From NCBI RefSeq assembly GCF_000003815.2, contig NC_049987.1, positions 12,300,778-12,360,777 of the forward strand: a stretch of DNA of 60,000 nucleotides. The letters are read 5' to 3'. Within the stretch, counting starts at the first letter, position 1. Each line of letters opens with the position of its first letter. The DNA is from Branchiostoma floridae (lineage: Eukaryota > Chordata > Leptocardii > Amphioxiformes > Branchiostomatidae). Positions 12,152 through 25,194 of this stretch are shown here, one piece after another. A model generated the notes under the pieces. That model saw only the letters and a program-made list of their open reading frames with translations. It was not told the origin of the DNA and searched no databases. The position numbers and the translations under genes are program-made.

Positions 12152-12588
12152 GGCCACACCAATTTAATTTCTTGGTTCACGGATTTTTTCATAAAAAATA
12201 TGGAGCGAAAGGGCGAAATAAAAATAAAAATTATAAAATGGTTGGGGTAAAGGTAAGGGCTAATCCCAAACATAAAGAATAAAAAGTTTTCCGCTTGAAA
12301 AACGTACAAAAACACTATTACTGTACAGTAACAGCACCTGTTCGTTGAAAATTACAAAAGTAGTGTCAGTTTTTATGTTTGTCCCATTCTTCATGAATAA
12401 AAAATATAATTGCAATAATAATACCCACATTTTAAGGAGCTTATGACATAAGGGCCAATTTGCTACACCAGAAAGTTAGTGAATGATTTCATTAATGGTG
12501 AAAATTTGCTGAGCGGTAATTTTTATTTTTTTTTCCAAAAAAAAAGAGCGAGCGAATCCATGAACCAAGAAATTAAATTGGTGTGGCC
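12152..12588. mobile_element. Harbinger-like MITE (437 bp) with TTA target duplication
   Basis: The left end reads GGCCACACCAATTTAATTTC, continuing TTGGTTCACGGATT. The right end is its near-perfect inverse (AATCCATGAACCAAG to TTGGTGTGGCC), giving arms of about 34 bp with one mismatch. Both sides carry TTA (12149-12151 and 12589-12591), compatible with the 3 bp TWA duplication of PIF/Harbinger elements. The interior is A/T-rich with no transposase. The TTA is short enough to be chance, so the superfamily is tentative while the inverted-repeat element is clear. Confidence 0.75.
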
Positions 12589-12591
12589 TTA

Positions 12592-15500
12592 TCATAAAGA
12601 AGATAATTCTCTATAGGTCTATATCAAGGTCTTCCTGTACCTGTGTATGATGAACATGACCAAATGGTCTCAAATGGGTTGTGCTATAAGGTTTAAAAAT
12701 TGAGTCCAAATTCTCTAGGTGGATGACCTTTGGCCAAGTACACTTGTTAGCAAAATACAATTACTTTGTTTGGGGGAACCGGCAAAGATTTGAAATTAGC
12801 CCCCAAAGCACTAAGGCCATTAGTGTTTTTACATTGACCCAGAAACGTGCCCTTACAAAGATATCCTGGGCCTAACATCTGAACCATGTAAATATAATGG
12901 CACACATTATCTGGTCAACCACAAAATCATTCTCAGAAGGCCTAGGGGTTAAGGTTGTTCTGAATTAAGGTATAACTGGCTGTCATATTCAGTGCACATT
13001 ATGCCCCATCATATATGGTCTTGCATTTTCTAGGGTATGTTAGAAACCCATTTCATTGTCCCAAGTTGAAAAAAGTTTGAAAAAAGCTAGGAAAACATTC
13101 TGACAACGTCCCAGATCCGTTTGGTAAGTAGGTTAACGACTTTGGTCGTGCCAATTGAAAGTAATTTTCTGTGCTTATTTCTAACCTCAGGTATTAGCTG
13201 CATGGCCACAGGAATGATTACTTTACAACATGTAATCCATGGATAGCTTGTAGAGGATCAGTGTCGCTTGTAGTAAAGGGAAGTTGTAGGATAAGTAGGT
13301 AGAGGAGTTAATGGGGTTACTTCTCACCTACAGACTGCACCTCATCAAGTCTCACACAGTAATCCAGGAACTGATTGGAACAGGAAATAGCTTGTTGGAG
13401 CTGTTCCAGGAAACTTGCAATGCAAGATGGTAACTTTAGATTCATCTAAACGATGATCTATTCTACACAAGTTTGTGTTATTTGATATGGCTCGGAATAC
13501 CACTTGAGTCTATCCCGAAAGATAAAATTATTCCTTTGAATCATTAGGATCATTGTGACTTCAGGAAAAGACTTCTGTGTGTTGAGACTTTGCCTAAATA
13601 ATTCATAGCTTCTATGTTTAATCTAATTCATTGGTTTGGGGTTTCTGGGTCATTCCTACATTATATAACCATCAAAAAGACTTAACAATGGCCACAGGAA
13701 ATACATTTCAGTGACTGTGCAATATTCCTCTGTGGTATTGTATTATGGTACAGTATGTTATGGCTTTGATCAGAAGTTGCTCCACAAGTGCCGAAGGCAA
13801 GATTGCATTAAAAGCAGCCTGTGGAATAAAACCAGGGATATAAAAGTCCAGATTAATGAATACATCAGAAGGGAGACCATGGTGTCATGGGAAGTAATAG
13901 AATTCCAGGCTATGTGCGCATCATTACTTTTCATGATCAACGTTGACCCAGCCGCTGTGAAATGCCACTGAGGCCTACTGGGGATTATCTGACATTGGAG
14001 GAAGCATTTTATGGGGAAATTAGTATTCATGGCAGCGGCCGATCATGTTACGCTTGCAATGGATTTCTCTATCACTCATGCTGAACGCCCTCTGCATACC
14101 CACTAACACATGCCTACACATACCTCAGATACTTTTCACCATGCTGTGCATGAAGAGTTGAACATGGGTTCAGAATACATCCAATTTCAAATTTCAAAAA
14201 CAAGTATAATCATCAATCGATCAGTATGTTTCTACAGCAATTTGATTTTAACAGGCTACTTGGTGTACACTTTGTATCTCTGTGTGCTAATTGCATTACC
14301 AGAAATAACCTGAGTCAACTGCTGATCGACAAGACAGGATAAGATGTGTTGTCCACCACAGGTGCCCAATGATCACTATAATCATGATGAGAATGTCCAT
14401 ATGATTTACCAATGCCTCTTTGATGTAAAACTTCAGAATGTATCATGATCGCACAATTGCCTAATAACGTTCTTGATGGATTTGGTTACATTTGATACCT
14501 ATCACTAGTACCAGGATCCAGCATCTTACACATGGGCAAATAATATCATATTACCTCAAAATTGATAATCATACTAGTCTCCCTTTAGATTTTCCAGGAT
14601 ACCACTATGGAAAAGAGTTATGCTTCCTGATGAATTCAATAATCAACTGCAAGACATACAAAGACACATCCAGAATACCACCCAAACACCAAGCTCACAG
14701 TAGTGTCTGCTGAACAAGCTGACCAATTTTGTCATTACCTACCTGCTTATCTTCCAATTGTGGTGAAGAATCACTGTCTATGAGCCATGCAGACAAGATT
14801 GAATTACTGTCATAGATCATCCCTTCATCCTGCCAGCCTGGATGGTAAATCAGCACCATGGAAAGCTGGTAGCTGATTGGCAATGTGTGTGCAATCGGGA
14901 ATTCACATTGGTCATTGAAAGACTCAAAGTAACATGTGAAATATTTTAATTGAGAGTAATATTCTATCATCTCCCAGGACAAGGAAACTCAACCTCCATT
15001 GATGGCCATCTTCTAGCATACATACAAAATGTGGACAGAAATGTTTCAGAAATGTAATTAACAAATCAGGAGCACTTCTTTTTTCTCCTCCTTACTGTGT
15101 ATATAGTAATGAAAATATTATGAAATGCAAAGAAACTTCCCATTGTGGATCAAATTTACCACATACCTTACCACTTGATTCTTGTCACCGCCTTATTTCA
15201 CAAAATGTATTCCCACCCTGCCCCACCAGAAATGACTCAAGTCCTTCTTGCCCCCTGTACTTTCTATAGTAGTACTGCTTTTTGCTGTTTCTGTCAACTT
15301 CATTCTCCTTCACTAAGACAAATTTCATCCCTGTAGCATATAATTTGACTTTGACTTTGCCTGTGGTCACTACTTAAGATACCATCATAGCCGAAGAATA
15401 AACCGGTAATGGCAAATTAGATGGAACGAGATCACTCGAACTGATTTACAAGAGAGGTTGGGAACCCCCAGTTTATTGGCCAGGATATGCTGTTATGGGA

Positions 15501-17640
15501 AGTTTTATGTGGCCGACCTTCAAAATTGAAAAGTGCATCAAGCATATAAACTATTCCCTGTGTAAACTCTTGCTTCAGTTAGCATCATGCATCTTGCATG
15601 TAGATCAAAGGACCTATTCCTATCAGCCCCAATCCATTTTGGTTAGAATCAAAATGTGGCAACCTCTTAACCTTTAGAAGGCAGAGGACTACATTTGTTA
15701 TCGATGTGACTATAATCAAAGGGAATAGGAAGGAGTCTTTAGCTAAAATCTCTGCAATTTATGACTATAGGTTTTGCAAAGTGCAGATAAATTCCCTTAT
15801 CTGTCTTCATGCCTTAAGTCAGTGGTGCAGCTAGGGGACAACAAATTACGTCAGCAAGAATATCCTACATACATGTACCGTATGCAAGATTTGGACATGA
15901 TTCTGATTTTTTTGTCAGTGTGTCTTATATCATAGCACCAGTGTGTCTTATATCATCACATCAGGATTTAGTTTCAACCATTACGGTCTTCCTTCTGAAC
16001 AGTCTGCTGACCAGAGAAATGGACGACTGCAGCCAGGAACAACCTGAGGGCCTATTAGCTCTGCTTGTGCTGCAAGTTTCCCCTCTTCTATCACCATTAA
16101 GGTACACAGGGGTGCTGACAGACTTAACCAACAAATTTGTATGCTATGCTTGGAAGGCTCTTCTGATTCAATGCATGCAGCAATCCATCAGCTGTTGTTT
16201 GAGGAGCACCAAGGAAGACAGGGAAGGGAACGACTCAGTGCTTAAGTGGACTGGTGACAAGTGATTCGATGGCAAGTCTAGGGCATGGGATGAAGAGGGA
16301 ACAGTGGCTGCATACTTTGTGCCTGTTCTCATTTCATGTTAACAGAGGCAAGAGAGTGGGGAAACTCAGGCAAAGGCTTTCTCTGAACAACTTACATAAA
16401 AGATGATGATACTGGCCCAAGATTTCAATGGCATGGCCACTGAATAATGTTCCAAAGTATTGATGTTTTCCCCAAAATACTGATAGACTTAGTGAAAGTG
16501 ATTAATATCTGGCATGAAATTTTTATCAGTTTCCAAAGCACTGGCATTACATCTTGATCAAAACAACGGCTCAGAGGCTCTTATACACCATGTACCATAA
16601 TGGTGAGTTTTTTTTAAAAGAGAATTGATTTCTCACAGGTCTTTCTGTCCCCACACAAATATTCCAATTTCACACAGCTTTAATTCTCCTTAAATTTGTT
16701 TCTCTCAGCTACCCACATACCTGTTACAGTGATTTCTGTGAATGTTGAAATTGACGTTAACTGTTACATACGAACCTTGTGCCACCCAACAGCTCTGCTC
16801 CAATTACCAAGCAGGGAGGCTGTGCTTCATCATTACTTACAGCCAGTAATGATACCCATCAGTCAATGGCCACAATGCCTCTGTGTGCAAATCCTATCTG
16901 ACTACTGATGGCTCCCCTGTCTATCGGTGAGCGAATGCTCTCCTTCATCAGTGGGTCAACGTTCTCTCCTCTGCCAGTTCTGATGATAACATCTGACAGA
17001 GTTGAGGGACGAGAATGTGAAACTGGAATCCTGGATGTTCATACTGAATGCTAAATGTTGATCTTCTATCAATGATAAAGAAGCAATGTCACATCTGGTA
17101 GTGGTGCCAGTTATCAAAAATCCTCCTCAGTTTGACAAAAGCACAGGTTCAGAGGTTCCCTGCACTACAGTGTACAGTGTCAAGACAAAGTAGACAGCTT
17201 TCTTTACAGAATACAGACCCAAGCACTTGAATCGATGCCCCACCAGTTTGAGTACAATGGTGAATGAAAACTAGTACTGCTCCAGTTGTACTTCACAAGA
17301 TCACAGAACAGTTTTGTACATGTATGCCTTGACAAAACTGAAGAGAGTCCTACTCTTTCTATCTCACCTGTTGGGTTCTGCTGTACACCACTGGCAGCTC
17401 TGTGGTACAAGACAGCGTGACATTAGCCCAACATTTCAAGCCATGTGACCAAAGGCTGCAACCAGTTGCTGCTTGCTTTCACCCATCTGACCAGGGCTAG
17501 ACAGGTACCGGTAGATGCAATTGAGGCCTGCCAGTCAAAGTCCACGGCTGCTGAAAGGTTTACTTCTCATACAGGCAGATTTGACTCAAAACCCCCATCG
17601 TACAGTCCAGCAATATCCACAACAAAGTTGTCCTACAGGT
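12592..17640. other. Intronic stretch, mostly featureless
   Basis: No gene or RNA was recognised. A 23 bp tandem pair (CAGTGTGTCTTATATCAT, starts 15916 and 15939) is present. The segment 13850-14060 is GC-richer and non-repetitive, and could be conserved non-coding sequence, but this is untested. Confidence 0.4.
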
Positions 17641-17641
17641 T

Positions 17642-17900
17642 TCAGGCAGCATACACGTCCAACACGTTGTTTCCACACTGGGAGCAATGGTAGGGAGGTG
17701 CAGTACCGATGACTTGATCTTCTGGCGAGGCAGAACGTGCCCCTGAGGTGGTCCCGTGCAGAATAATGAGACCATTACTATGCACACGGGTGAATGCTTC
17801 TGTAGCTGCTGCAGGATCAATAGTCATCCCTCTTGCACCAAGTCTTGACAATCAGCGGCAGACACACCTGGTAATCACGACAGTATCTTCCAGGGCCCAG
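17642..17900 (-). pseudogene. Coding-like fragment of unknown origin (possible decayed exon)
   Basis: On the minus strand, a frame from the ATG near 17827 down to a TGA at about 17642 reads with protein-like composition, including DPAAATEAFTRVHSNG and PPYHCSQCGNNVLD. The CxxC pair resembles half of a zinc-binding finger. The local GC and CpG content is higher than in the surrounding intron. The frame continues past stop codons into further plausible residues (NFVVDIAGLYDGG). No combination of the nearby AG acceptor (CGTGATTACCAG, about 17869) and phase gives an open exon. This could be a pseudogene fragment or chance; I do not recognise a parent gene. Confidence 0.25.
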
Positions 17901-20900
17901 GAGATACAATAATTCTGGACCGGCGCCTTTATTGCTTCTCAGATGAATAGTTTCTCAGGCAGAATGTATTGCAAGCTATTAGTTTTGATCAAAGTAGCAA
18001 AGATACGGCCACAGATGTTTCACAGGTAACCTTTGCTGGGCAAACCTACATAAAAGTGCATGAGAAATGTTCAATGTGGTAGTGCAGACTCAAAGCCTTT
18101 TCGAGCTTGCCTTTTCAGGGTGTCTCAATATCCATAAGTTACCATGCAGACAATTTGCTGTGGCACCAGTGAATAAAGCACATATAACACATACATGTCT
18201 GAGGTATGGAGACTATAGAGGTAGATTGCCTTCATTTCAATCCCATTTCCAAGGAGTGTTAGGTTGAACCAGATTTGTCTCTCCACAAAATCAGTTTGTC
18301 TACATATGAAGAACAGTCCATGTCAAGGAATTGTTTCACCCACATTCAAACCATTTTTCCATATTATTGATGATAAATCTAGGCTGATCCCATGCAAATA
18401 CTAGGAAAAACTTTTTCTCTACCTGCCAACTTCCCTTCAGAAAATCAGCTTCTAGTCTATCTCGTTTCTTGATGAGTGATGTTATGATTTTGAACTTTCA
18501 CATTGTTGGAATGGAAACAGGCTTTTGATCTACCATCAAATTCGCCCATCTGCACCTTTAGCCATGCCTGAGCAAAAATTGACAAACCTACATTCTCGGG
18601 TATGGAGTTGCAGGGGCCTCACTACATTTGGTGAGAGAATGATGCTCAAAATTATGATTTACATGAAAGTATGTACATAAATCAATTCATAACTAAGAGG
18701 TTCAATTTATTGGTTTAAGTACTGACATCAGACCTATTCCACAGAGCCAGGGATGTGATGGACATAACAGGAAGCAAGGAAAGCCAGGACAATGACTACA
18801 TGGGATAGACTTCAAAAATCCGATGAGCCCTTTGAGAGCAATTCCAAGACGGAAATGAACTTCCCCTGCCTTGGGCACACAGACATTATAGCAGCATGAT
18901 GGGTACTTGTAACAGAGCTCAAGGCCAAAGTCATTTCTAGACCTCTTACAGCATGACTCTTAACTACTGGAAGAGCCTGAGCTGAATAAAGTTACAAATC
19001 TGTATACATCACACTGCCTACATTTTATGCAAATTCATACCAAAAGTAAATTTTTAATGTTCTTTCAGCACATTTGAAAAATCACTGGTCTTCCCATCAT
19101 AGTACTTATCTTTTTGCAGTTTCAGACTATACAATGTCGATCATGTAGGCAAGGAGCTTTAAAGTAGTACACTACCAAGAAGGCTAATTGATCATGATAT
19201 TGAGGAAAATGGTTTGGGCAAAAAATAAATATATCTTCAGGGCTATTCCCTCCTATTCCACTCATATGTCAGATTCTTGTTATACACCTTTAATGTTCTG
19301 AAATGGTCACAGAACCCATATCCAACCCAGCCTATTATGAGCATGTGGCACATTTTGTCATTGACACTCTGCTCTGCTAGTTTGTCTTCTGGACAGAAGC
19401 AGCCCTAAAAACCATTTCACTACAGCCAACCGACATCACCTTTCTAACATAAATCTCCCAGCACTATATTAAGTTTTGCCCACCTGAGGCAGAGGCATGA
19501 CAGTTTCCTATTACTTTATAATGGATGTTGAGAACTGATCCAAAACCAGCAGGTGGTTCTCCCTATGGCGATGTAGAACATGGTGAGTCATCAGTCTACA
19601 CAACATCACTGTTACAGTAATTGGATTGAATATCATCATGTACCAAAAAAGACAGCCCTGTTAACTAGAAAATACAACCATCCATTGATCAGGATCCAAC
19701 TCAATATCAGTATCCTATGAATTTTACATTGTATACAAACATGATATATTATCTGCATGATGCATATGAGATGAGTATGTTACCACCGCAATCATTCGAA
19801 AATATCCCACCCTACAATCTATGAAAAAAAAATGTTTTTTAATGACTCTGAAGGAATTTTGTGGCAAGGATGGGTGAGTAACTGGGCCGGTGGGGTCAAA
19901 GGTGAGAAGACAGATGTCTCCTTTGACCCCAGTGGCATTTATGGACAACATTGGGGAGGTTACAAAAGGTCATCATGCCAAATCACTGTCAAGGGGGCAA
20001 TATAGCTATCTGTCAAGTACTTACTGAAAGAGCATTGCATGTGATATCAGTGTGTTTTGCATCCTGGCAATTCAAGACAAATTGGATTTCAGTAAACTGA
20101 AACTTGTATCTTGACTTAGACTTTCACTTGTATGGAACTTTGAAGAAGGTCCAGCTTTAGTATTTGGCCACTTTTTTGATTTGCTATCAATAGCAGTAGG
20201 CTACAGTACAGTACAGTACCACAAATTAAGACTGCACACTATATAGTTACATTTTTATGTTTCCAAGTCATCCCTTTGGCCATTTGATTTTCAATATACT
20301 TGCACTGTTGAATTCATGCATGACTAGGCCTTTTTCTCTTTTAATGATGATAAAAAAATTGTCTGAAAAACATTCAGTCTTGAGAACATACACTGTGCTA
20401 AGTAATTGCATTACAAGACCTTGTTAACCAAACATCCACATATACCCATACAAGACCTTCTCATCTTGTCAAAACAGTTACAAGTTCAGGAATGCATTGT
20501 TGATACAAACCATATGGTCTCTACATATTTTGTCTTTTCCAAAGGTTTACTACTGACCGTGAACACAAATTCTGCTGGACCTATTCCTCTATCAGGGAAG
20601 TCAGGATATCTTCTACTACTGCTTTCTGGCAGATATTGGGGAGGAACTTAATAGACGGGGTTTTCATGGGTTGTGATAAAAAGTCAGGAACATAGTGCAG
20701 TGCCCTCAACATGCAGATTAACATTGTATTTCACTATGGCAACATGGAGGTTATTTAAAAAAAAATGGCCAATACATTCCCTGTTAATGTTGCCTCAACC
20801 ATGGTAGGAACATGAAAAAGTCAAATTCCCCAGAACTTGGCAGAAGCCTGATATGGAATTTCTGTAGTAAGTCCAATTTCTTCTCTCACAAAGGTGGTGA

Positions 20901-23900
20901 TGTTGGACCACACGTAGTGACAGCCCAGTCAATATTTCCAACAGGAGGAGACATTTATTTCTCCTTATCAAGTGTCCGTTGTCCAATAAAATTAGAAAAC
21001 CTTCCACATAGGAGGAGGTAGGGAACAAATTTTGCTTTGAAGAACATTCCATTAGACAGGGGTGAACTTAAGGCTTTTTTGTTCTATGGTAGCAGAGACA
21101 CTTGCATGTTCTGCTCCCTAAACTAAATGTACAGCATAAAGGAATGAACAATTCAAGTTGTACAGTACATTTGCCTCCAGGGAAGAACCAGTATGAGCCT
21201 TGTACAGCTACAATGCTAGACTCACTAAGCTGACATCGGTACATGTTTACCAGTAGTAATTGATTTTACACTATTTACGAAGTTACGTTTTCTCAAAATA
21301 GGATAGACGTCTACCAAGATATCAAGTACAGAAAAGATTTTATCTTTGCTCCTCTGTCCAAAATCTCAAGGTCTCTAGACTAAGTAAAATATACAGAACT
21401 TGGGTTTCAAAACAGGAGTCTCGAACTCTATAAACTAGCTTTTCAGTTAAGTTGTTGGTGTTAGCTTTGACACACTGATATGTGTTTTTAACTCTCTTGC
21501 CTTTTGTGACTGTTTCTATGGACAATATTACCACGCAACTGGTCTCTGCTCATAACTCGTTTAATCCTGGTATTCAGACTTCAGACTATACAATAAGCAG
21601 TACCCATTCTGACTTACGTGGTGATGAGCTTCAACTTCAAGGTACATGTACAAGGTCAAACTGGCAGTACAAAAGGATCGAAACAGTGTTCTGAAGTGAT
21701 TTGAAAAGTCTGTTATCCAAGAAATAACTCACTGTAAATCATTTAAACACAGACAATATTTTGAACTGGAAGTTGGAAATAGTGATGAAGGTTTCCTGTT
21801 ATGAAGATGATGATATCTTGTGGAATATATAGCTAACATTTGTGACAAGAAATAGACTTGTGAAAAAAATCAAGGTCAAAAAAGAAAAACAAGAAAAGAG
21901 AAGTATATAATGAATGAATGGCAGAAAATATTGTAATTAGACTCCCTGTGATTCTGAACCACAATCAACAGTGGTCTATATCAATTACAATACTGTCCTG
22001 TACCTGATCATGTAGCATAATGATTATACCATGAATTGTACCTCCTTGATCTGATCACCCCATCTTTGTTGTCATGGCAACCCTTAACACAGTGCCCTGG
22101 TCACCCTGGCCAAGGGAAATATTTGTCTTTAAGTCCTGCCTGATCACTATCAGATACACTTGGCACCAAACTAGGGCAGAACTCCTGACACCAAAGGCTT
22201 AGACAGAGGAATGAATATCATCAACACTTTTAGCCATTAGTCCATGACATTATCAAATTATGTTTTTAAGTCGCGGTAAGTGTCAAGGTTGACTTGCTTT
22301 ATAACTAAGCCTTTACTGGCACATGCCTAGGGAGAGAAACAGCCTTCACATACATAGCAATTACTGTTCAAGTTGTGACTGAGAGAGGGGTTCATGCAAA
22401 TTGAGTTAAGCAGGTCTACTACTAATAATCAGACACCCTGCTGACTATGATGGCCATCAATATGTGGATGAGATTTACAAATCAAGTTTGTACATATAGT
22501 TTGATGTGTCAGGTGGAGATTTTCAAACTACATGTACAAGGAAAGTGTCAGTGCTGATTTCGAACACTACAGCAATTGACATTATGATCAACACATGCTA
22601 ACACTTACTTGCTGAAAATGAGAGATCACAAAATCACCAAGTCCACCAAGAACAGCTTTATAACAATCCTGACATCCAACATGTGACTGAAGTTGATTCA
22701 ATCACTAAAATTCTTTACCACGGGTACGCGCATGATCACACTTTGGAATTGTCCGTCTTCCTGATGACAAGAATATAATTCCAAGCAAATGGCTCAGCTA
22801 GGAATTCGTACAATTCGGAAGGAATCTTAATAGAGGGGCATGGGAAGGCAGCTAGTTAAATCTTAGCTATATGGCCACATCCCTTGAATCAAAAACCAAA
22901 CACAGATATACGCACATTTAGACGCAGGTATTCCGCTGGAAAGCAGAGAGTTTTCCCGCAGTGTGGCAGGAATCTGGCCTAGCTCTGTCTGGTACAAAGC
23001 CAAGTTTAGAAAGCGGTGGTATGCATACCAAAACAGAACGTCACGGATGACAACAGACAGGGACGGGTGAACAGTAGTTTGAATGACTTCCCTTCAAATG
23101 ATGGGATCTTTACAGTTGAACAACATAACGATTGGACCCGGGAAAAAATCTATAACCAAGAGCAAACAGATCTCCTTTTATGAAGTGGAGGGATGAGTTG
23201 GATGGAAGCCAAAAGCCACCATCTGGGTCTATAAGGCTGAAAGCAATTTAGGAATGAGGAGTCTGCTATGGTGCCATGTTTGAAAGGAACCATATGAACA
23301 AATTTGTCTGAGGATGGAACTGCTCCTGCTGCTGTCAACATGCATCAAGGGAAATATAGACAAACTTAAACTCCCCACATAAACCATGTCAATTGCACTA
23401 GGAACGTTAAACACTGTGAGTCCTTGCCATAACATTTGCCATAACGGTTGTTTTTGTGAGTGTGTCACCTGTGACAATATTGTGAAAGTCATAAGTTAAT
23501 GTAACAAACATTCTGAAATATTCATATTTCATTTCAACTCTGCAGCTTGAATTTTCCCATGCCCAATACATTTATCATAAAGACTCATTGATATTACAGA
23601 ATCATAACACTAAAACTAGGTTGAAGATGCAGGTCTGCATCATAATATCTGTCAGTTTTGTCCATACAATGGTTAGAATTATAATATTTCATCACAGTCC
23701 TCAGCAGAGATATCTGCAATACCAGCCACTTCATGAGGCATTCCATGATGACAGCCACCAGGAGAAACATGAGTCTGAACTATCCCTGCCATGTTTGCTT
23801 AGTCAGGACAACTGGGGATAATTGAGAGATGTTGTTGTGCCCTGTTGAGGACAGGAGACCTGCCAATCAAACCAACCTCATGAATATTCATGTCAGCAAA

Positions 23901-24991
23901 TGTCATTCACCTCAAAAATCACATGTTGCTCTTCTCAAAGTTGAAGTTCAAGAATATTCGTCAGAATAATCATAGTATTTTAGTCAATGATCTCAAAATG
24001 AAAATGAAATCTTTTAAGAGCAATGGCTTTAATGTTATTTGGGATCATGTCCCTTTGGTATGGTTTGGTATCATATGATTATGAATTGGGGTGCGTACTT
24101 AAATCGAGAATATACGGTACATGTAACGTCAAGAAAACTGAATATGGCTTTATCAACAGTTACTACAGTTTGTATAAACTTCACTAAGTTACGAACACCT
24201 TTCTCAAAGTTCAATTTTCTTGCACAGAATGTTGTTCCAAGTTCCCACTGTGTTTAATGGTCTCTAACACCATACAATTCCCTTGGGCATCTTGGTACAA
24301 CAGGGCCATATTTCACTGCCATGTGATAAACCAAGCAGACAGAATTTCAATAAATAACCCTTCATAGTGTGCTGCACCAGGAAACCACTAGAGAGGGAGA
24401 GAGCTCTGATAACACTTATTGAAAAAGCAAGCGACGCTGATCAAAGAGACGCATCTGAATTTGTGGTGTCTTCAAAGCCCAAGGAAGAAGCCCCCTCAAC
24501 CAAAAAGTTCACATTACAAACTGTTTGGTATGGTTTCATGTGATAAGGAAGTTATAAGCCTACAGGCACTTGCAGCAGCACTTCATCACCAAGATTACAA
24601 GGAAGCTGCCGCCATGTTGTTATGGAAGTAAGACCCAAGTACATAGCTGCAAGGAATCTTCCTAAATCCCAGGGGGTTGAAGTTATATCAGGAAATTTCT
24701 GGATGAAACTGCCTTGCAGCATAATCCACTTTACTGTTATATATAAATCAGGTCTGTCTGATATCAAAACCCAAAATTATGGTCCTGCCTCCGGGACTGT
24801 GATATCACAAGCATCAGCTGCTCTCCAGCTTATGAAGGTAAAGGAGGGAATTCAATCAGGACATGTGGAGAGGAAGAAAACCACAAAGTGAAGTTCATCC
24901 AGGTATCACTCATAGCATGAAGCAGGGGGCTGGGGAAGGGTGTTGTACATAGCAAGTATGTGTGGCTCTGAAGTAGTGGACATTCACATTC
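17901..24991. other. Intronic stretch without recognised feature
   Basis: About 7 kb with no recognised gene, RNA or complete transposon. Minor items are a short CAGTACAGTA run at 20200-20220 and an octamer ATGCAAAT at about 22395. Neither is strong evidence of function. Confidence 0.4.
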
Positions 24992-25194
24992 TTAACCCTA
25001 CTTAAACCAGGGGGCCTTAAAGTTTCTGCACCAACTTTGACGCCGTATAACTGCCGATGTGTGCTAGAATTACGAAACTTTGTGACTTTCGCTAAAATGT
25101 CGTTTGCAACAATTGACAAAACTATGAGTTTGTGATTTTTCATCTTGCCCCTGGTTGCAGGAAGGCCACAAAAGCCTGGTCTAGATAGGGTTAA
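24992..25194. mobile_element. piggyBac-like MITE in a TTAA site
   Basis: The left boundary is TTAA followed by CCCTACTTAAACCAGG. The right boundary is CCTGGTCTAGATAGGG followed by TTAA. The termini are inverted copies (CCCTA then about 11 further positions with three differences) and each is flanked by TTAA, the target and duplication of piggyBac transposons, whose ends also begin CCC. The 195 bp interior encodes no transposase. An open frame crosses it on the minus strand but is not confined to it. Confidence 0.75.
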
